The notes under the pieces were generated by a model that was not told where the DNA came from, did not search any database, and saw only the letters and a list, made by a program, of their open reading frames with translations. 64,000 nucleotides of DNA from Clarkia xantiana subsp. parviflora. Lineage: Eukaryota > Streptophyta > Magnoliopsida > Myrtales > Onagraceae. The position numbers and the translations under genes are program-made. This document shows positions 12,481 to 24,100 of this stretch, one piece after another; the stretch's first letter is position 1; every line of letters begins with the position of its first letter. The stretch covers positions 21,659,756 to 21,723,755 of the forward strand of contig JAPTYO010000009.1 of the NCBI GenBank assembly GCA_036873135.1, read 5' to 3'.

Positions 12481-13049
12481 CACATCAGCGTTAAGAGTAA
12501 ATTCGGCGATGACACATTAGCTCTGCCACATCAACCGGTCTTCGAATAAGAATATGACACGTCATTAATCATTAAATACAAGTTTGACACATCACGTATT
12601 AAATTTAATCATTAAATTTGTAAAAAAATAATTACACCATAAATCCTCACTCATTAATAATTACACTATCTATCAATTAAAAAACTAGGGTTCTATGCCC
12701 GTGCATTAAGTTCCAAGTGAATGGTATCATTAAGTTCATAATAAGGTGTGATTTCTTTCTTATATTGATGGGTGGTGATAAGATTTAGGGTTCAAATTTT
12801 GTTCATGAGGATGTTGGCTCCGCATGTGAATCTTAATATTTTGGTGCGGCACAATACCCTAAACTATCAGTTAAAGTTCATTGTAAAAAAGGCGGCAATA
12901 GCACCTTAAACTCTCAATGCTGTGAAAGTTCATATTATTTGTAATAAAATAGATTACAATACATTTGCTGCATTACATGACCAATCAAAGCGGAACATAA
13001 TTTCAATATTTTACATACATGTTAATGTTTAATGTTTGTAGTTTAACAA

Positions 13050-13069
13050 TCTATATATCTATCTATCTA

Positions 13070-13146
<77 letters not shown>

Positions 13147-13170
13147 AAGGAGGAGGAAAGAGAACCATTC
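13050..13170 (+). repeat. Long (AT)n microsatellite within a Helitron-type head
   Basis: CTAT units pass into roughly 35 AT repeats (about 13073-13142), ending ATAATAAAGGAGGAGG and a purine-rich block. The layout matches the TCTATATATATAATAAA head at 13388, suggesting that the microsatellite expanded inside a Helitron terminus. Confidence 0.6.
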
Positions 13171-13387
13171 TCCCACATCATGACACATTAGCATTTACAT
13201 TTTCTCACATCTTGACACATCAACATTTATATCCAATGACATTTTGACACATTAACAATTTAAATTACATTGAATCTAACAATTAAATATATATTTATTA
13301 TATATATAAAGGAGGAACAAAGATAATATGAGAAGAAATGTGGTCCCTTTAAAAAAAAAAAAAAAAAAAAGGTTTATAAAATATCTA

Positions 13388-13909
13388 TCTATATATATAA
13401 TAAAGTGAAAGGTGAGAGAGTGCTTTCATGTGAAGTTGCAACGTCAGCGTTTACACTACCTTATATATTGCCACGTGGCTTCTTCTTCTATACATATAAT
13501 AATAATAATAAAGTGAAAGGTGAGAGAGTGCTTTCATGTGAAGTTGCCACGTCAGCGTTTACACTACCTTATATATTGCCACGTGGCTTCTTCTATTTGG
13601 GCAACTTCTTCTATTCGGGTCGAACATCTTTTTAGGGTTTAGGGCTATTCGGGCCGAACATCTTTTTAGAGTAAATCTTAGGCCAACCACTTATATATTT
13701 GTTGTCCATTGACTAAATCATAGGCCCAAAAATTAATTTTAGGCCCAAAAAGAAAGTGCCCCAACACATATTGACCTCTGGAGACGGCAGTTTCAAGCAT
13801 AAATAATTTAAAAACCTAAACAACTTATTTCCTTATCTGCTTGATGAAAAAAACAATTTATATAATAAATTCATATCTCATTTAATTTATGCCATCTCTA
13901 TAGATTATA

Positions 13910-13949
<40 letters not shown>

Positions 13950-14222
13950 CTTTAATTAGATAAATTATTCTTATACATCAAACAATAACATGATGGAAAA
14001 AAATAAAAATATAAACAATGACATGAAATTGATACAAGCAGACCGGTTAGATTCTTACTTTATACTATTTACACTTTACGGTTAAAATTACTTAATAAAT
14101 AATAACATTATCGTATGATTAAAAAACGACAACGTCTAAATTTAAAGCTTACAATATTAAAATATTAAGTTCATATATATATATATACAACATTTAACTA
14201 AAATTCACTAAAATTCTTTTTA

Positions 14223-14296
<74 letters not shown>

Positions 14297-14368
14297 CCTT
14301 TTAAAACTATTACATTAAACTATCACAATTTAACGTGCCCCCGCGCGTAGCGCGGGGTCAGCACCTAG
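13388..14368 (+). mobile_element. Small non-autonomous Helitron with intact ends
   Basis: Starts A/TCTATATATATAATAAAG at 13388 and ends with a perfect 8-bp stem and 3-nt loop (CCCCGCGC GTA GCGCGGGG at 14339-14357), TCAGCAC and CTAG (14365-14368), followed by T. This satisfies all structural criteria for a Helitron. At 981 bp it has no transposase. Near the head a 108-bp unit (starting GTGAAAGGTGAGAGAG at 13405 and 13513) is tandemly duplicated; the open frame across it is a by-product of the repeat. It also contains (AT)n tracts near 13919-13945 and 14229-14295. Confidence 0.85.
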
Positions 14369-15920
14369 TTATATAATAAATTAACATCAAAACTAATATA
14401 CATATATAACCGACATAAATATTATTTGGTATATTTTTTGTAGCTTTAGATTAAGTTTTCAACTTTTTCACTACTATAATGTTACCATAATGTGTTAAAA
14501 CCTAATATATATATAAGATTTAATTAAATATTTAAACAAAAACCCTAATACGTAAATATGATTGATTAGAATCTTGAAGAACAGTATATACTTAATGGGA
14601 ATTTAATATAATGTTTTCAAATATAATAATATATATATATACGATATGTAATGGCTATATTAATAAAAAGAGACAACATTATGTGTGTTCGAGAAAAAAT
14701 GAGCATAATGAATTTGGAGTTTTATTAATGTGAAAATTCAAAGGGAGACCTCCGATGGTTTTTCCCTCACATTAATGAGATTCAATCAAATGGGAGGATT
14801 GAAAAGTACATACAATTGGGTATTTTTTACATATCATCTTAAAGTGACCAAATAGTCACATTTACAAACGTAAGTAATTAATAGACACATGTTTAAACTA
14901 AAAGATCACAATGGCAAAAGTAAGTAATCAAACTATGTATTAACCCAATAAAAATGGTAAAAAAAATATTCCTCATACATACAAAGAAACAAACCTGAGT
15001 TTCAAATTTGTGAAAGACCAAACATCACCTGTTGATTGTCACCATTGGCCGGTACTTAAGATGGCCTAGCCTAGCTAGCTGTAGATACACATATTGAAGA
15101 ACACATATTATCTCACCACAATATTTTGATGAATAGAAATACTACGTTGTATTATCATTTTCTTTCATCTATATATCAACAACAAAATGTATAATTAGAT
15201 TGAGTATGGGTAAAATACGAAATATAAATATATAATAATAAAGAAATAAATAACATGATCAAGAATTTATATATACCTAGACTAAAAACCAATGTCAATC
15301 AACAATGAATTAAATGAACCGAAGAAATCAGTACTTATTCAAAAAAAGATATCGTATGGCGAAAAAAATGATACCATGAATAACTGAAAATTAATCACCA
15401 TATTCCGGCACCACTTAGATCATGAACCAGAGACTTATAGTGCTTTGATTGATTGCAATACATATAGTATGAAAGTTCACGCACTTACAAATACAATTTT
15501 ATAGTAGTTGTAAAATATTGTCAGTTATTTATAACTACTATTTTATCAAGAATATAATTTAATTTTGAAGTTTTTCGAGGTAGAACTTAGAAGTCGGCGT
15601 ATCATATGTACTTGATGTCCTTAAAAGTGTAGGATATAGCCCATGTACTGACCAATACACTAAAGTTACAAAACCAACCGTAACTCCTTTGGTGTTAATT
15701 GGAAATATCTACATCATTAGTAATAAATAGTAAGGAAAAACCATTATTTCAGTTGAATTTGACGGACAATTCAATCGACTAATCTGTATAAAATAAAAGG
15801 AGACTATAAATCTGATTGATTAACTCCTGTACCGCACCACTAACAATGCAACAACTTAAGTGTCAAACCCATCAGCAAAACTATAACTCAATAGTTAGAT
15901 CATCGAACACACAAACACTT

Positions 15921-16171
15921 TCAAACCAGAGCAATGCTGCTTTCTCCCCCCCGCCCGGGGGCTTGCGGACCCGCCAAAGTAGTCACGATTCTCGACCTTA
16001 TCATTCGCAAATATGTCATTGTCGTTAAGCTAAGCGATTTCTCTGCTGACGTGGCAGAGTCATCTTCCTTAAAGATATTATTTCCCGAGAGATGTGCAAA
16101 TTTCTTGTCGTAAATCTTCTTTGCTGTGTTTACCAATGGTTCTTCATTGAAGAGGATACTGTTCTTGACTC
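15921..16171 (-). pseudogene. Decayed C-terminal fragment of a DUF4057-type plant protein
   Basis: Minus-strand reading from an acceptor at 16171 gives blocks typical of the plant DUF4057 family C-terminus: NSILFNEEPLVNTAKKIYD, FAHLSGNNIFKEDD and SAEKSLS. In another frame follow DIFANDKVENRDYFGG, and then, back in the first frame, GGESSIALV and a stop. At least two frame changes and a missing stretch between SLS and NDIF show that it is not functional. The family's function is unknown. The fragment lies in sense orientation inside the inferred Helitron, with an intron-like join at its upstream end, so genomic DNA rather than mRNA seems to have been captured. Confidence 0.65.
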
Positions 16172-16665
16172 CTACAAAAAGCTAAGTAAGAAAAACACAA
16201 AATACAGAAACTCGAATTAAAGAGGATGCAAGTGATCAAATCTAACAATAGGTCCGGACTCATGTACAATGAAATCAGTTTCAGACCAAGTGGAACAAAT
16301 ATAGCTTGGAGCTCCCCGGCGGTGAGGACGACACCAAATATATGTTAAGCGTTGGAGTAGGAACAGAGGATGGGATGGATTGCTCCGACGGCGTCTTCGG
16401 TGGAGAGTGAATATAGGCTAACATTAGGGTATTATATATATATTATATATATATACGTATAGTTAGCACATAATTCACGGTAGGGTTTAGCTAAAGTTGA
16501 TTCAATTAAATTATAATTATAAATATATATAGTTACCTATATGTGCATTATTATATATATATATATATAGACAGATAATATAGCTTATATTTTTTTTAAT
16601 TTGCCCGTGAGTTTTTGTATCATTCTTTCTAAACTATACATTATTAACATATATTAGTTGCTTAC

Positions 16666-16905
16666 GTGGCGGCCTACGGTCTACCGGTACCAAACTGTAT
16701 AGATTTACTATTTAAAAGGAATTTTTTTATTAATTTGTTTTTTTAAATTGCGTAGAGACCAAATTAAGAGATAAAAACACTTCTTAATTTTCAACCACTC
16801 AATATTTTGTATCTATATTTATAGAACTCCAACTCAATTAGGAAAATGTGACTGCGTGGACAGTCCACGTGTCGGCCAAAAGGCTTCCGGTACCGAATTA
16901 ATATA
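16666..16905. repeat. 240-bp dispersed repeat, copy 2
   Basis: Direct copy of 12099-12339 with scattered substitutions. Its right side reads into the TCTACTATATTAATTCGG head of the minus-strand Helitron. GGTACC-centred motifs near both its ends are inverted relative to each other. Confidence 0.65.
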
Positions 16906-16917
16906 GTAGATAGTAGA

Positions 16918-19444
16918 TAATAATAATTAAATATGTGTACATATAAACTATATTTTTATAATAATATAATAGTATTTTTGTGAAAATATAATATAAACCA
17001 TACAATATTTAGTAATGGTAATAGTAATTAAAGGTGTACATATATACGTACACTATATTTTTATTTATATAGTAACATGTGTTATTTATTCATATCACTT
17101 ACATTTTTTTTCTTCTAAACTTAAATATAAAATTCACTAACTTACATAAATAAAATGTATATGTAAAATATATATATTAATATATATTTCATTTTTTAGT
17201 TTAAAGATGAAAAAAAAATTATATATTGATAAAAAATAATTTATTTTTATTTCTCAAATTTAATTTCAAAAATTTTACTTTAAAAAAAATTGTTAATAAT
17301 AAAATCATTGTTTAACTTCGGTTTTTTAACCCGCGTGGTTAGCATCTAGTTTATAACTGTTCCACTTATGAAATATATGTACTCCATAAAAATAATCTCA
17401 TTTTAGTAATAATATACTTTATTATAATTTTTATTTTAACGTGTATCACATATTTATAAGAAAAATATTAATAATATGAAATATATTATTATAATTTTAG
17501 ATTTCAAATAAATGTAAAAAAATATTCATCATATTATGTATACAATAATTACAAATAAAAAGTTTATGATGAGGAAATTTTAGTAATTAAGAGTACAATA
17601 AATATATATTGTAATATTTGATAATATAATAAACTTAATACTAAAATTTTAAATTAAATAAATATGAAAGTACGTATTATTAAGGATATATATATAAGTG
17701 TTGTTATAGAATATAAAATTAAATACAATATATATATATACACATATACATGAAAATATTTTATAATATAATAATGTATACATTTAAATTTTAGATTAAG
17801 CAAAAAAAAAAAAAAATCTTGCTGGCGATTAAGGAAAGCTGAAAGTAACAATTACTACATATAAATATATGTGCTTGTTATAGAATGTAGAATTGAATTG
17901 AATATTTAAACGAATTTCCAAATTCAACAATTCATAAATATGAAGATATGTGTGAATATATGCATTTAATCTATATAATAATAATGGTAATATAAATCTT
18001 AGTTATTGTTATATATATAATAATAAGTAGAATGAAAAAGTTAGAACCTATAATCTGCTCGACGTCACATGCATCCGAGCTTCATTTGATAAAACCTTTA
18101 ATCACATTTGTAATGCCTTTTATATTAGGAAATCGTTCTTACAACAAAAAAAATTCAAGTTCCCAAACGTACGCAGGCGTTTGTGAAAATGGATGAGCAC
18201 AATTTCTTATTTGTTTGGTGAGGATGAGGCATGCGATTTCTTCTTTGATGAGTAAGCGTCGATGTTGAAATGATTCTATCCGGATGATTTTCTTGTAAAA
18301 GTTTGCATTATATTAGGATAAAGTTTATATAATAATAATTTTTAATTGACCCTTTTTGAAGTTTAGCGGATACAAAAATAAAAACGTAAAAAGATTATAA
18401 CATATGTTATTTATTATTTTTATCTATGTATTTGTAACACATGCTTTTTTCTTCTTTTATCATGTTATTTTTATTATGAAATTTTTATAGTTATTTATTA
18501 ATTATATTATATCAATTAAAAATATTAATTCATTATTATTTTTAATCATTTTGTTTTTAATTTATTTTTAAGATGATGTTTTTTTATCTTTATTTCTTAT
18601 TTTATTCTGTTATATTTATTTATAAACCTAATTTATAGTTATTTATTAACTATATAATATCGGGAAAAAATATATTCATTATATTTCCTTCTAAACTCAA
18701 TTTTTCTAACTTGAAAATAAAATGGGGTTTGAATTATTTATATTAATAATTTAACTTGCTAGATTAGATTTATTACAATAAATATTAACTTTAAAATGTG
18801 TAGTGTTATATGTACTTTAATACTTGTTGTTTTTTTAACTTATGAAACTAATTTTAAGCTATGCATTGGCTAAAAATATTTAAGTTTTAATATATTAATT
18901 TTGTAATGTGTAAAACTTGCATTTTTCTAAAGTTACGGAGCAAAACTTACTTTTTCTAACTTTTGATTGTAACGGTCTCTAAGAATGCATTAGGAACTTT
19001 GCCTAAAATCTACACTTCCATGTGGAGGTTAGAGAATAGTAATTTATATGTAACTCATCAAAACTTGACATGAACCAATAATATTGAGTTATTTTAACAT
19101 CTAAGTGCGAGAAAATGATTGAAAAAACTTACTTGTCAACATTATACAAAACACACCCAAATTATATTATATATAGATAGATAATTAATATATTGCTATT
19201 ATTCATTCCCAAATAGTGATGAGTGGGTCAACATTGATATAAAAAAACAAAGATATATATTCAGCTAGGCTTTTTAAATTTCATGTCATATATATTCTTG
19301 CTGACGTGGATACGTATGGCCTAATGGACATGCATGTAAAAGATAAAGTTTCAAAAACAATTAGCGTGTGAAGTTGGCATCATTTGGTCTTTGCTCAAGT
19401 CTATTTATAGGTGTAGTCTTTCTTTTAATATTTTTGTCGGCCCA
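16918..19444. other. AT-rich spacer
   Basis: Very AT-rich with no supported gene. A weak Helitron-like tail (CCCGCGTGGTTAGCATCTAG) lies at about 17330-17351, but its hairpin is poor. The ORF at 17654-17851 is low-complexity. Confidence 0.5.
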
Positions 19445-19453
19445 TTTAATTAA

Positions 19454-20629
19454 GGGTTAAAGGTACTTTTGGTGCCACATGTTTGACCTGTGTAGGTTTT
19501 TGGTGCCATATGTTTCATTTTGTAGGTTTTTGGTGCCATATGTTTGAGAGGTTATATGTTTTTGGTATTTCCGTTAGTCAACAGTTAGTTTGACCGTTAA
19601 ATACTTTTATTTTGTTCAATTAAGTCCTCAAATTTATATTTCTAAAATTTAATATTTACAATTTAGTCCTTATTGTTTGCTCAAGTCACCGTCCAAGGCC
19701 GCCGACCACCACCCACCACCTCCAAGGCCGCCGACCGCCACGAAACGGGCCGGCCACCACCCCACGGCACCGGCCACCACCGCTTGGGGCCGAAAACCAC
19801 CCCAAATGGTGGTGGCCGGCCCCAATTGGTGGTGGCCACCTCAATTGGCGCCGGCCACCACCAATTGGTGGTGGTTACAGCTCCAATCGGGGCCGGCCAG
19901 CACCAGTGGTGGTGGTGGCTACGGCCCCAATCGGGGCCGGCCACCACCAATTGGTGGTGGGTACAGCCCCAATCGGGGCCGGCCACCACCAATTGGTGGT
20001 GGGTACAGCCCCAATCGGGGCCGGCCACCACCAGTTGGGGCCGCCGGCCCCGATTGGAGCCCTCTGTGGCCCCAATCGGGACCGGCGGCCCCAATTGGTG
20101 GTGGCCGGCCCCGATTGGGGCTGTACCCACCACCAATTGGTGGTGGCCGGCCCCGATTGGGGCTGTAGCCACCACCACTGGTGGTGGCCGGCCCCGATTG
20201 GGGCCGTAGCCACCACCAATTGGTGGTGGCCGGCTCCAATTGGTGGTGGCCACCTCAATTGGGGCCGGCCACCACCAATTGGGGTGGTTTTCGGCCCAAG
20301 CGGTGGTGGCCGGTGCCGTGGGGTGGTGGCCGGCCCGTTTCGTGGCGGCCGGCGGCCTTGGAGGTGGTGGGTGGTGGCCGGCGGCCTTGGACGGTGACTT
20401 GAGCAAACAATAGGGACTAAATTGTAAATATTAAATTTTAGAAATATAAATTTGAGGACTAAATTGAACAAAATAAAAGTATTTAACGGTCAAACTAACT
20501 GTTGACTAACGGAAATACCAAAAACATACAACCTCTCAAACATATGGCACCAAAAACCTACAAAACGAAACATATGGCACCAAAAACCTACACAGGTCAA
20601 ACATGTGGCACCAAAAGTACCTTTAACCC
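19454..20629. mobile_element. Giant palindromic Mutator-like foldback element
   Basis: 1176 bp flanked by the perfect 9-bp duplication TTTAATTAA (19445-19453 and 20630-20638), the Mutator hallmark. The element is one near-perfect inverted repeat with arms of about 585 bp and almost no loop (centre near 20067). Outer arms begin GGGTTAAAGGTACTTTTGG and repeat a GTAGGTTTTTGGTGCCATAT unit. The inner 700 bp is extremely GC-rich and built of palindromic units such as CCACCACCAATTGGTGGTGG and GGCCCCGATTGGGGC. Long ORFs on both strands give nearly the same Pro/Trp/Gly-rich peptide, as expected of a palindrome, and are not genes. No transposase is encoded. Confidence 0.92.
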
Positions 20630-20638
20630 TTTAATTAA

Positions 20639-21816
20639 ACAATGCATGCACGTTTTTAGTTGAATGAAGACACGCGGCACCAGGAACAAGTTTTACGCTT
20701 ATATTAAAAAGAGTAGGTAGAATCGTTTTAACTTTTAAAGATGAAACATATGTAACTTTCTATCTATATACTAAAATCATATTAGTAATCAAATATATAA
20801 ATGTATATATCTGTAATTATAATTTTTTTTATTAAATATGTTCAATAGTCACTGATAAAATGTGTTTAATAAAATATATGGGCGTGCCGGTAATCATTAT
20901 AGTTGTTATGGTGAACAATCGTTGTAGATTCTTGAAAAAATTGACGAGTCAAATGAATTGTGAATTTGATATTTTAGAGTTTGAGAAACGTAAAAAATAA
21001 ATAGATGTCAATGAGATTTAAGACTCTTAAATATTATTAAATAATTAATTAATGTAGATCATGAATTGCATAAGACTAGGCTTTTAGTTAATAGAAATTG
21101 ATTTGAGCAACAAATTACAATCAAGAAGATAACTTTTGTGGGCTTAGTCATTAACTTTTGTGGGTTTGACATAATTTATTGGATTTGAATAATTTTTAGC
21201 AAATATTAGAAACCGTAGAAACTTATATAAATTTACGTTTCTATTTATTTTTACGACTATGCATACGGGTTCTATAAGTTTTCAATAAGAAAAACGACTA
21301 TGGCTAAGTCTTAACTCGTTTTTTAATGTAAAAGCGTACGATCTATAAATGCGTATTTCTACGACCTAAAAACGAATTTTGAACTATAGTTAATGGATAA
21401 ACTATAATTTGATAGTCACATTCCGAGATTTTTTCGTGCATATTTTTGCGCAATTAACCCAAATAAATAAGTTGTTTACAATATTAGTGAAAAATCCAGA
21501 CCTCTAACATAACATAATGTCTTTGTTGACCAATTGTCGTGATCCCTGGGATAGTACTCGTATTGTAATTATTATTTTACCAAAAAAAAAATAATAATGT
21601 AATTATTGTCATTTTAATTTATTTTATTTTCCTCCAATTTATTATTTTTATTTAATGAGTCAAACTACACATCCAAATTAGTGTTCTTTCTCTGACGTAT
21701 TCAAACCACTTATCTGATATCTCTATCTCTACAAAAACCATAACCAGTTATCCGCTCTTATATATATATCAACCCTCTCTCACAGTCATTGCGTTTGAGC
21801 TAGCGATATCTCAAGT
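20639..21816. other. Spacer and promoter region of the 21817 ORF
   Basis: AT-rich with no gene seen up to about 21650. A TATA-like run (CTTATATATATATC) at about 21757-21771 sits about 50 bp before the ORF and is followed by a pyrimidine-rich CCCTCTCTCACAG leader. Confidence 0.45.
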
Positions 21817-22428
21817 ATGTACAAGCAACAGCGGTTTCATACGCAGCACCACGTAAACAGAACCATGTTTTTGCCCGCTCTATGTTCGATCACATCCATT
21901 AACGAATCCGCCGCGATAATCCCGAGGTGGCCGGAGGATCGCAGATCGGAAACCTTCTCCGACGATCCCATGTCGCCGAGAGTGGGCTGCACCGGCCAGG
22001 TCAAGCGGAACGGCCAACCACCGTTCAAGACCACACCCGCCACCGCCAAATACTCCAAGCTTAAAAAGATATTCTCCGGCAGAAACCTAATTAGCGCCGC
22101 CGCGGCTTCATTATCTCCGGCCATCCTCGCCGCCTCGTACAGGGCGGGTAGTGGAAGAGGGAGGTTTGCCGACGCTTGCGCATGGCCCAGGAGGCCGAGG
22201 GTGTGCGCCGCCCCTGAGAGTGGAAGCTCGTGCGGCGGGTTGTTGGATGTGAGGGAGATGGATCCGCCGCTGCCGGTGGTGAAGAAGGTTAGGAAGGCGG
22301 CGGAGGGAGGCGGCGGCGGGAGCCTGTGGAGGCGGAGGGTGGGTGGCGCGGCGGTGGATCTGAAAAATTTGGAGATCCAACAGATTCGTCATCGTCTCCA
22401 GCTGTGTACTAGATTGGATCGGAGGTGA
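21817..22428 (+). CDS. Uncharacterised single-exon plant protein (203 aa)
   Basis: An uninterrupted ORF with GC-rich codon use unlike the AT-rich flanks, preceded by a TATA-like element and a CT-rich leader. It contains RRSETFSDDPMSPRVGCTGQ followed by a K/R-rich segment (KYSKLKKIFSGRNL) and an Ala/Ser/Gly/Arg-rich C-terminal half. The SPRVGCxGQVKR motif recurs in small plant proteins of unknown function, some annotated as syringolide-induced 14-1-1-like; I recall this from general knowledge and the assignment is weak. No signal peptide or membrane segment is evident. The start at 21817 is the first ATG after the leader; the internal ATG at 21865 is an alternative. Confidence 0.65.
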   Translation: MYKQQRFHTQHHVNRTMFLPALCSITSINESAAIIPRWPEDRRSETFSDDPMSPRVGCTGQVKRNGQPPFKTTPATAKYSKLKKIFSGRNLISAAAASLSPAILAASYRAGSGRGRFADACAWPRRPRVCAAPESGSSCGGLLDVREMDPPLPVVKKVRKAAEGGGGGSLWRRRVGGAAVDLKNLEIQQIRHRLQLCTRLDRR

Positions 22429-23097
22429 CGACTTACAAAATGTGTCGGTCAACTGTGCATTTGATTTTGATAAGACGCTGCCTGGAAATGTAAATGATAT
22501 TCATCTTTATTCTTCAAATCAGATGTATTCTTTTTTCATGGGGTTATAATTATAATTTAGGGTTTAGTATCTAAACATATAATTGTACAAGAATATGCAA
22601 TGTTGCAATATGATATCATTTGCGGCTATTATATTATATTCGTGTCACTATATATGTTGTACACTACCTATATGTCTAAGCTTGGATCAATTTTGACCTA
22701 TTAATCGTTTTTCTTGCTATAACTCGATCGAAGTGATCAATGGATATGACTTATTCATCATATATGGTCATTACAAATTTTTTATTATTATTATTATATT
22801 AACCTCTTTTTGGCTACCCTTACTTTTTATTTAGTTATTATTATTATTTCATAAATATAGATTATAGTTTAGCTAGCTATAGTCACGAAAAATCAAGATG
22901 GCACATATACGGCGTGTACTAGTTTTTAATGGCACATATATATGATAAATCGGCGTGTACTAGTTTCTAACCATTCCACTAGTCGATATCCGATAATAAT
23001 GCATTGCATGAAACAGATAAGACTCTTTATTCTATCTCCTTGATCGGAAATGATAAAGATTCTGAAATGTGAAGGTCGAGGAATTCCGAATGTGTCT
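22429..23097. other. 3' flank and spacer
   Basis: AT-rich DNA, partly the probable 3' UTR of the preceding ORF. A short direct repeat (GGCACATATA with CGGCGTGTACTAGTTT) occurs twice between about 22900 and 22970. No gene seen. Confidence 0.4.
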
Positions 23098-23331
23098 AAT
23101 TGCATAATAAATTCGAGCGTGATGATAATTACCATTGAGAGTTACAAAATAAACTCAAAAGTAATGATTATTACCATTGATGTCATTGTCTCTACATTCA
23201 GAAAATATCATAATACATGTTCGAACATGTCAAGAAGGAGTGATACATGTTCCGAACATTATAATAACATGTTCTGAATGTAGAGACAAATGACATCAAT
23301 GGTAATTATCACCACGCTAGCGTTCATTATG
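23098..23331. repeat. 234-bp foldback (imperfect inverted repeat)
   Basis: The left arm starts TTGCATAAT and contains GATAATTACCATTGA and TGTCATTGTCTCTACATTCAG. The right arm is its inverse, including CTGAATGTAGAGACAAATGA and ATGGTAATTATCAC, ending ATTATGCAA. The tip lies near 23232 between CGAACATGT and ACATGTTCCG. The left arm has an extra internal copy of the ATTACCATTGA block. It is probably a small MITE. If transcribed it would form a long hairpin. Confidence 0.7.
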
Positions 23332-23561
23332 CAACCTAGCTAGCCGCAAATGAAATCAATTATAATCAAGCCAACCAAAGTGGACTTTGCAGTGCAGCTG
23401 ACTTTGATTGATTCCATCGCAGCAACCAAACATTTTCTACTTGACTTGGTGATATTATCTATCTAAAAAAAAATCATCTCTTACACATTGGTGTCTATCT
23501 ACATATATCTACATCATGCATGGCCAGTGTGTACCCTCGTTATAGCAGCCACAGTGGAAAC

Positions 23562-24100
23562 TAGGGCTGTCAACACCATACGATAGTACGACATAAACAT
23601 GCACGAAAAAAGCGTGTTCGTGCTAGCATATGGCGGAACGATAACAAGATAGCACGAAGACGACATAACTTCTGTGTCGTGTTCGTGTTTGAGTATCATA
23701 ACACGACACGCATGATAACTTTGTGCTACAAAGAGTAATTCTTAAGTATTTTTTGAACAAATCTTATTTATTACCTTTAAAAACTCCAATTAGTAGTTTA
23801 ATTTATAGTGTTTGTAAACTATATATTATTAATTTACAAATACTGACATATTAATTCATATTTTTTTTTTATATATATGAAGTTTATTATTTTGATTTTT
23901 TCTTAAAAATCTCCTATAGAGATGTACAAATGTATATCCTTACACAACACAATAGCACGATAGGAATACGCACGAAAATATTCGTGCCGTTTTCGTGTTT
24001 GTAAAACGTTGCACGATAAGCTTACCGTGCGTGTTCATGTTCAGTAAGTTTAGCACGACACGACTATTAACACACACGATAGCACGAATTGCCACCCCTA
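23562..24100. mobile_element. hAT-type MITE, copy 2
   Basis: 539 bp flanked by the perfect 8-bp duplication GTGGAAAC (23554-23561 and 24101-24108). It begins TAGGGCTGTCAA and ends TTGCCACCCCTA. It is colinear with copy 1 at 8936-9483, including the CGTGCTAGCATATGGC block and the CACGATAAGCTTA motif near the right end. It is non-coding. Confidence 0.92.

Larger units (their letters stand above)
12345..16917 (-). mobile_element. Minus-strand Helitron enclosing a host gene fragment
   Basis: The minus-strand 3' end has a perfect 7-bp stem with 3-nt loop (CCCGCGC GGT GCGCGGG at about 12358-12374), then a short spacer and CTAG at 12345-12348 followed by T. The best matching head is TCTACTATCTACTATATT, read on the minus strand from 16917 and preceded by A. 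Helitrons insert between A and T, begin TC and end CTRR after a hairpin, so both ends fit. The roughly 4.57-kb span contains the DUF4057 fragment at 15921-16171 in the element's sense direction, and a nested plus-strand Helitron at 13388-14368. No Rep/helicase ORF was seen, so it is non-autonomous. The left end is firm; the right end is inferred from the repeat pair. Confidence 0.6.

Noticed and set aside
12685..12715. Possible minus-strand Helitron 3' end (TGCACGGGCA...CTAG)
   Set aside because: The hairpin would be only about 3 bp, so the evidence is too weak.
13405..13635. 76-aa ORF with an internal peptide repeat
   Set aside because: The peptide repeat is the 108-bp DNA duplication in the Helitron head.
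12099..16905. The 240-bp direct repeats as LTRs of a retrotransposon
   Set aside because: They lack TG...CA ends, a primer-binding site and internal retroviral-type coding sequence, and copy 2 fits a Helitron head better.
17322..17351. Possible plus-strand Helitron 3' end (CCCGCGTGG...CTAG)
   Set aside because: The stem is not self-complementary and no head could be paired with it.
19673..20471. Cluster of long ORFs on both strands (up to 241 aa)
   Set aside because: They read the palindromic GC-rich core of a transposable element; the two strands give nearly the same peptide because of the inverted repeat.
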